Shown in pieces: positions 20,742 to 24,312 of a stretch of DNA of 24,312 nt (positions are counted from its first letter, which is position 1; each line of letters starts with the position of its first letter). Origin of the DNA: Candidatus Woesebacteria bacterium RIFCSPHIGHO2_01_FULL_44_10 (GTDB lineage Bacteria > Patescibacteriota > Microgenomatia > UBA8517); assembly GCA_001792465.1 (NCBI GenBank), contig MGGO01000023.1:8609-32920 (forward strand). The letters are read 5' to 3'. The notes beneath the pieces are model-generated. The model was not told the origin of the DNA, searched no databases, and saw nothing but the letters and a program-made list of their open reading frames with translations. The position numbers and the translations under genes are program-made.

Positions 20742-21443
20742 TCACACCTTCTTCAAATTTGTCAAGACTTGGAGGAGATCAGCAGGAAGCTTCGACTTAA
20801 AAGAGATTTCTTTCCCAGTTTCCGGATGGGTAAAGGAAATGCCGCTGGCATGAAGGAAAAGCCTGGGGCACCAGAGCCGGTCGGCACGGGCGGTTTTACG
20901 GCCGGCATAAAAAGTGTCAGCGACAACCGGGTGGCCGAGATGTTTTAAGTGAATTCTAATTTGATGAGTTCTCCCAGTCTTTGGTTTCAATTCAAGCAGA
21001 GTATAATCTTTATAATATTCCCGAACTTTGTAACCAGTTGTCGCTTCCCGCCCACCAGGGAGAACTCCAAACCGGTCGCGCCGCCAAGGCAGCCTACCCA
21101 CGGGGGCTTCAATTGTCCCCTCTTTGGGTTCAACCTGGCCGTGTACCAAAGCGGTGTAGGTCTTTGAAATTTTACGATCTTTAAACTGCTGTTGAAGGTT
21201 CTCAAATGCTTTTTTGGTTTTAGCAACAATCAGAATTCCACTCGTTTCCTTGTCCAATCTATGCACTATCCCCGACCTTAGTGATTGATGATTTATGATT
21301 GATGATTCATGATTTTTTTTGAGCCAGGTTTGGATGACTGGTTGATCTGTGGTTGTGTCCGCCTCGTTTGTGATCCAGCCTGACGGCTTATCTAAAATCA
21401 GTATCTGATCGTCCTGGCTAATAATTTTAGGAGTGTTTGACAC
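20742..21443 (-). CDS. RluD-like pseudouridine synthase
   Basis: A 233-residue RluA/RluD-family pseudouridine synthase that isomerises uridines in rRNA or tRNA. It opens with DDQILILDKPSGW (motif I), has the catalytic motif GIVHRLDKETSGI (Asp64), then KTYTALVHG, LELKPKTGRTHQIRIHLKHL (motif III) and a closing LFLHASGISFTHPETG. There is no N-terminal S4 domain, so it is shorter than RluD of E. coli. Residues 43-54 (KNHESSIINHQS) just before the catalytic loop are encoded by a heptanucleotide tandem repeat. The start is GTG at 21443, overlapping the DksA/TraR-like gene by 17 bases, so the two are coupled. RNA target not predictable. Confidence 0.9.
   Translation of the reverse strand: MSNTPKIISQDDQILILDKPSGWITNEADTTTDQPVIQTWLKKNHESSIINHQSLRSGIVHRLDKETSGILIVAKTKKAFENLQQQFKDRKISKTYTALVHGQVEPKEGTIEAPVGRLPWRRDRFGVLPGGREATTGYKVREYYKDYTLLELKPKTGRTHQIRIHLKHLGHPVVADTFYAGRKTARADRLWCPRLFLHASGISFTHPETGKEISFKSKLPADLLQVLTNLKKV
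21282..21316. repeat. Heptanucleotide tandem repeat (TGATTGA type) inside a gene
   Basis: Five consecutive heptads: TGATTGA, TGATTTA, TGATTGA, TGATTCA, TGATTTT. The first five bases TGATT are invariant. It lies in the variable loop before the catalytic motif of the RluD-like gene, keeps the frame open, and encodes KNHESSIINHQS on the minus strand. Confidence 0.75.
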
Positions 21444-21783
21444 AGCGCGTAGCTTCCGGATAAATCATCAAGCGGTCGGTGTCAATCATTTCACCACATT
21501 TCTCACAAACACCGTATTTGCCTAACTTAATACGCGTCAAAGCTTTTCTGGTCTGAATTATTTTGCGGTCTATCTGCTCTCTGATGGCTGATGTCCTGGC
21601 GTGGCCGAATTGTTCCTCCGCTTCGGTGTCAGGCGCGGCATTGTCCGTAACCCGGCTTTCGTTGCTGAAAGGATCCTCTTCCTTAATATCAGCTTTTCTG
21701 CGCTCAAGTTTTTTAAGCTGATCTCTCAAAAATCCTGCTACCGGTGCTACCAGACTAGCAGGAAAAGAAACATTTTTCGTCAT
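21427..21783 (-). CDS. DksA/TraR-type zinc finger protein
   Basis: A 118-residue protein: a helical N-terminal part (about 15-85, LRDQLKKLERRKADIKEED and a long second helix EQIDRKIIQTRKALTRI) and a C-terminal zinc finger YGVCEKCGEMIDTDRL...PEATRCVKH. The metal ligands would be three cysteines and one histidine (CxxC then CxxH) in place of the common four cysteines. DksA/TraR proteins enter the RNA polymerase secondary channel and tune initiation; small members are also general regulators. The start overlaps the membrane protein stop (ATGA, 21780-21783), and the 3' end overlaps the RluD-like gene, giving a three-gene operon. Confidence 0.85.
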   Translation of the reverse strand: MTKNVSFPASLVAPVAGFLRDQLKKLERRKADIKEEDPFSNESRVTDNAAPDTEAEEQFGHARTSAIREQIDRKIIQTRKALTRIKLGKYGVCEKCGEMIDTDRLMIYPEATRCVKHS

Positions 21784-22388
21784 TTTTTAATCGCTAAATT
21801 ATACAGTAACAAAAAAGATCCAAAAGCCAAAATGCCCGAGGCAATTGAATCGTACTCGCTAACAAATGATACCACGTTTTGTGTCAACAACGAAACTACC
21901 GCCCGAGTCAAAAAAAATATGCCCGAGATCGCCAGGCCGGAAAAACCAATCTTCCCAGACTTATACCAACTGAAACTTTTATACTTACCGTCAACTAAAT
22001 AAAAACTAACAATAAGGGCGATTATGAAAGTGCTGGCAATAAGTCCCGGCAAGTTATTATCTACCAATGTGTAGGCGACAAAAACGAAAGCAAGCCAAAA
22101 AAGACTTGCCAAACACGATGCTTCCAGAAGCTCATAAAACTTGAGTCTGAATTTCAAGATCCCTAAAGTGAAACCCACGGCAAGTCCCAGAAAATCGGCC
22201 CAAAACCACCAAGCATTTAACCGAGGCAAGTATCTTACAAAAAGGCCGGCAGCCAAAACCCCTGTCAACATAAAAAATGCGATTGAGAAAATGGCTTGGC
22301 TTTCGTAATCTTCCTTAAGTCGCCGCCAAAAAATAAAAAGAAATACCAGTGCACCGAAAATAGCCGAGACTACCTCTATCGTTGACAT
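21780..22388 (-). CDS. Polytopic membrane protein, unknown function
   Basis: A 202-residue protein with about seven transmembrane segments: the first begins at residue 5 (VVSAIFGALVFLFIFW) and the last ends at the C-terminus (GILAFGSFLLLYNLAIKK). Aromatic residues cluster in the third segment (NAWWFWADFLG). No motif of lipoprotein or prenyl-transfer enzymes is seen, and no family is recognised. A frame extends to 22460, but that would run through the divergent gene's promoter, so ATG 22388 is preferred. TATACT with TG one base upstream (minus strand, 22407-22402) gives a leader of a few bases. It is first in the operon with the DksA/TraR-like and RluD-like genes. Confidence 0.6.
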   Translation of the reverse strand: MSTIEVVSAIFGALVFLFIFWRRLKEDYESQAIFSIAFFMLTGVLAAGLFVRYLPRLNAWWFWADFLGLAVGFTLGILKFRLKFYELLEASCLASLFWLAFVFVAYTLVDNNLPGLIASTFIIALIVSFYLVDGKYKSFSWYKSGKIGFSGLAISGIFFLTRAVVSLLTQNVVSFVSEYDSIASGILAFGSFLLLYNLAIKK

Positions 22389-22401
22389 GGGATTTGATGA
22401 G

Positions 22402-22416
22402 AGTATAACATATATA
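22402..22416. promoter_or_regulatory. Divergent -10 elements
   Basis: Plus strand TATATA at 22411-22416 ends six bases before GTG 22423. Minus strand TATACT at 22407-22402, with TG one base upstream, serves the membrane protein at 22388. No good -35 is visible for either. Confidence 0.45.
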
Positions 22417-22422
22417 CCAACT

Positions 22423-22881
22423 GTGCTTGAATCACCACACGTTGCGGTTGGAGCGGCCATCGCGACAAAAATCCCAAATCCCCTGATTGCTATTCCCCTG
22501 GCAATTGGAAGCCATTTTATCCTTGATCGAATCCCCCATTGGAACCCCCACAGCTATACAGAAACCCAAAAAAACGGTCGAGTTTCAAAAAATACGATTG
22601 TTTTTGCACTGACGGACGTGGCCGTCTCGCTTGCTATTGGGTTTTATATTGCTTCCCGCGCGCTCCCCGACTATCGCCATGCCGCAGTGATTTTGGCGGC
22701 CTCTTTCTTTGCGGTTTTGCCGGATCTTGCTAAGTCCCCCTATTTCCTGCTTAACCAACGCAAGGGGCTAATCAAAAAATATGTCGATTTTGAACGGTCA
22801 CTCCAAGTGGAAACAAAATTCGCAGTAGGCATGACAGTTCAGCTTCTGGTTATTGCAGCCAGCTTTTGGTGGATTAGCTAA
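22423..22881 (+). CDS. Membrane protein resembling membrane-bound metal-dependent hydrolases
   Basis: A 152-residue protein with about four hydrophobic segments. The start reads SPHVAVGAAIATKIPNPLIA, followed by GSHFILDRIPHWNPHSY, where histidines and Asp fall as in the YdjM/YfhP type of membrane-bound metal-dependent hydrolase-like proteins (an H near the N-terminus, then SHxxLDxxPH). Later segments are TDVAVSLAIGFYIA and a C-terminal MTVQLLVIAASFWWIS. Whether it hydrolyses anything is unknown. GTG 22423 is chosen over an ATG at 22387 because TATATA ends six bases before it and the extra residues are polar and unlike the family start. The 3' end overlaps efp by eight bases. Confidence 0.5.
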   Translation: MLESPHVAVGAAIATKIPNPLIAIPLAIGSHFILDRIPHWNPHSYTETQKNGRVSKNTIVFALTDVAVSLAIGFYIASRALPDYRHAAVILAASFFAVLPDLAKSPYFLLNQRKGLIKKYVDFERSLQVETKFAVGMTVQLLVIAASFWWIS

Positions 22882-23434
22882 CTCGCTCTACGTATTCCCC
22901 GGTTCGCGTGTCAACCCTGATTTTGTCTCCACTTTTAATAAATAATGGAACTTTGATCAAAATGCCGTTTTCAAGCTTTGCCGGTTTATAAATATTGCTT
23001 GCCGTATTACCCTTGACTCCTGGGTCAGTTTCAACCACAGTCAGAGTAACTTTGGGCGGAATTTCAACCGACAGGGCTTTATCCCCCCAGAAAAGCACGT
23101 CGGCATTTCCGCCCTCCTTGATATAGGCCAGGTCATCCCCAAGTACTTCCACCGGTACCTCAATTTGCTCAAAAGAGGCAGGGTCCATGAAAGAAGCGTT
23201 CACGCCGTCCTGGTAAAGATATGTCAGTTGCTTCTTAACCGTTGCAATCTCGTCGACCTTGAGCGTGGAGTTCATTGTTTTTTCTTCGAGGTTCCCATTA
23301 ACAAGATTCCTGGCCGAAAGCTTGACCGTTGCTCCTCCCCTGCCTATTTTCTGGTGAGCATATTTAACTACCCTGTAAGGCGTCCCGGAAAGCAAAAATG
23401 TAGTCCCATTTTTAAGCGCTGTTGCCGAAATCAT
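22874..23434 (-). CDS. efp: Elongation factor P
   Basis: A 186-residue EF-P, the factor that helps ribosomes form bonds at polyproline stretches. All three barrel domains are present: the KOW-like N-terminal domain (ISATALKNGTTFLLSGTPYR), the OB domain with ATVKKQLTYLYQDG and the C-terminal OB domain closing GDKIRVDTRTGEYVERV. The tip loop reads HQKIGRGGATVK, so the residue equivalent to the modified Lys34 of E. coli is Arg32. TAAAAT (23446-23441) ends six bases before the ATG, indicating a leaderless message. The gene is divergent from tRNA-Leu, with a shared 23-base promoter region. Several secreted proteins here have proline-rich linkers that would need it. Confidence 0.96.
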   Translation of the reverse strand: MISATALKNGTTFLLSGTPYRVVKYAHQKIGRGGATVKLSARNLVNGNLEEKTMNSTLKVDEIATVKKQLTYLYQDGVNASFMDPASFEQIEVPVEVLGDDLAYIKEGGNADVLFWGDKALSVEIPPKVTLTVVETDPGVKGNTASNIYKPAKLENGILIKVPLFIKSGDKIRVDTRTGEYVERVS

Positions 23435-23440
23435 GAGGCT

Positions 23441-23464
23441 ATTTTACCCTATTTATGGTAAAAT
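23441..23464. promoter_or_regulatory. Divergent promoters of efp and tRNA-Leu in an inverted repeat
   Basis: TTTTACC (23442-23448) and GGTAAAA (23457-23463) are an exact inverted repeat with an eight-base centre. It creates TAAAAT on each strand: 23446-23441 for efp (six bases to ATG) and 23459-23464, extended by TGG, for the tRNA (about 12 bases to its 5' end). Confidence 0.6.
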
Positions 23465-23475
23465 ATAAAGCACCT

Positions 23476-23561
23476 GGCGCGGTGCTGGAATTGGTAGACA
23501 GTCAGGTCTCAAAAACCTGTGAGGATAACACCTCGTGTGGGTTCGAGTCCCTCCCGCGCCA
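23476..23561 (+). tRNA. tRNA-Leu (anticodon CAA)
   Basis: A class II tRNA of 86 bases. The acceptor stem GGCGCGG pairs fully with CCGCGCC; the D-arm region TGGAATTGGTAGACAG is typical of leucine tRNAs; the anticodon stem CAGGT/ACCTG encloses CTCAAAA, anticodon CAA, reading UUG. The long variable arm GAGG-ATAACA-CCTC is as expected, and the T-loop is TTCGAGT; one pair of the T-stem (GTGGG/CCCTC) is T-T. The discriminator is A, and the 3' CCA is not encoded (CTT follows), so it must be added by tRNA nucleotidyltransferase. Confidence 0.96.
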
Positions 23562-23566
23562 CTTGC

Positions 23567-24312
23567 CTAATTAATCTCTTCTTTAGTTCTTTTTGTTTCT
23601 CTCCCAAAAAATTTAATTCTGTCGGGGCGGAAGCGAAGCTGAACCTGACCGTTTGGCCCGTTTCTGTGCTTGGCAATATCCAAATTAATGTTTTCCAAAT
23701 TCTCTTCATCTTCATGCCACAAAAACATAACTACATCGGCGTCTTGCTCCAGGGCTCCGGATTCCCTCAAATCAGCCAACTGCGGTCGTTTGGTCCCCCG
23801 CTGCTCGACGGCCCGGGAGAGCTGAGACAGAGCCAGAATCGGAATTTTAAGTTCCCTGGCCAAGTTTTTAAGGCCCTGGGAAATCTCCGAAACCTCCTGA
23901 ACCCGATTTTCCAGGTTGCGGCTTCTCGCCAACTGCAAATAATCAACGATCAAGAGGTCAACGCCGTGCTCGACCTGCAGACGCCGGGCTTTGGTCCGCA
24001 TCTCCAGAATCGAAAGCGCCGGGGTGTCATCAATATAAAGCGGCGCCTCGGCCAGCTCGCCCATGGCATTTGATAACTTCGTAAAATCTTCCTCCGAAAG
24101 CTTGCCCGTCTTTAACTTCCAGGCGTCAATATCCGCTTGTGCCGTCAATAACCGATCTACCAACTCTTCCTTGCTCATCTCCAGGGAAAAAATTCCCACT
24201 GATTGTTTCTCACCCACCGCCAAATTTTGGGCGATATTGAGGGCCAATGTTGTTTTTCCCACTCCCGGCCGGGCGGCCAAAATAATTAAATTTGAGGGTT
24301 GCAAACCCGCCA
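23567..24312 (-). CDS. dnaB: Replicative DNA helicase DnaB, C-terminal part
   Basis: The C-terminal RecA-like ATPase domain of DnaB, continuing past the right edge of the window; the frame is open to the last base (AGLQPSNLIILAARP), so the N-terminal domain and linker lie outside. Motifs: Walker A ARPGVGKTTLA, SLEMSKEELVDRLL, Walker B DLLIVDYLQL, ALSQLSRAVEQRG with LADLRESGALEQDADVVMFL, and the arginine-rich end AKHRNGPNGQVQLRF. DnaB unwinds DNA at the replication fork as a hexamer. No intein is seen in the part visible, including at the Walker A site. It ends five bases after the tRNA on the opposite strand. Confidence 0.95.
   Translation of the reverse strand, partial: AGLQPSNLIILAARPGVGKTTLALNIAQNLAVGEKQSVGIFSLEMSKEELVDRLLTAQADIDAWKLKTGKLSEEDFTKLSNAMGELAEAPLYIDDTPALSILEMRTKARRLQVEHGVDLLIVDYLQLARSRNLENRVQEVSEISQGLKNLARELKIPILALSQLSRAVEQRGTKRPQLADLRESGALEQDADVVMFLWHEDEENLENINLDIAKHRNGPNGQVQLRFRPDRIKFFGRETKRTKEEIN

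Noticed and set aside
22389..22460. N-terminal extension of the membrane protein at 22388
   Set aside because: The added residues are polar, lack a start signal and run through the divergent gene's promoter and first codons.
23519..24073. 184-codon plus-strand frame across the tRNA and dnaB
   Set aside because: It starts inside tRNA-Leu and runs antisense to conserved DnaB motifs.

Overview
The window looks like a piece of a Patescibacteria (Candidate Phyla Radiation) chromosome, probably of the Microgenomates type. This is an inference from gene content and style: tightly packed genes, several small families typical of these genomes (a 64-residue PspC protein, DUF5678 next to a retropepsin-like protease, an AAA ATPase fused to an OmpR-type winged helix, small coiled-coil proteins), and recognisable housekeeping genes (gyrA, yebC, efp, dnaB, a DksA/TraR-like gene, an RluD-like gene, tRNA-Leu). 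Most monocistronic genes have a -10 hexamer ending 5 to 7 bases before the start codon, so leaderless mRNAs appear to be the normal mode of expression. A few accessory genes instead carry a strong Shine-Dalgarno sequence.

Layout. 1-1772: the tail of an unrecognised surface-type protein, then a SIMPL-domain protein and a phosphodiester glycosidase on the minus strand. 1806-4443: plus-strand run of a DUF7282-like lipoprotein-like protein, PspC, a small GreA/GreB-like protein, a PD-(D/E)XK nuclease, DUF5678, a retropepsin and a small basic protein. 4444-6890: small envelope proteins, a lytic transglycosylase-like protein and a half-size MFS protein. 6914-9526: gyrA. 9516-11358: minus-strand operon of AAA-OmpR regulator, coiled-coil protein and alpha/beta hydrolase. 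11446-12169: divergent small protein and HD phosphohydrolase. 12145-13098: Xer-type recombinase. 13141-13935: a long stretch without a convincing gene. 13936-15422: yebC and a membrane protein. 15473-16374: coiled-coil and TPR proteins. 16340-19539: VapC-like toxin with Phd-like antitoxin, followed by a Kef-type antiporter and a LytR_C protein. 19632-20726: two unrecognised genes. 20742-22388: RluD-like synthase, DksA/TraR-like protein and a membrane protein. 22423-24312: a hydrolase-like membrane protein, efp, tRNA-Leu(CAA) and the C-terminal part of dnaB.

The most interesting signals are regulatory. An array of four 11-base direct repeats, laid out like a Pho box, lies between the gene for the AAA-OmpR regulator and a divergent Shine-Dalgarno-led operon with an HD hydrolase; this suggests a self-contained regulatory circuit. 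A 29-base near-palindrome sits inside the promoter of the recombinase gene. The 795-base region beside it holds a bulged hairpin with a G-rich loop followed by a T-run (a candidate small RNA), a pair of TTTCGTGAAAA sites 22 bases apart around a TATAAT, and a frame interrupted by TAG that may be a decayed gene. Heptanucleotide repeats occur both in that region and inside the RluD-like gene.
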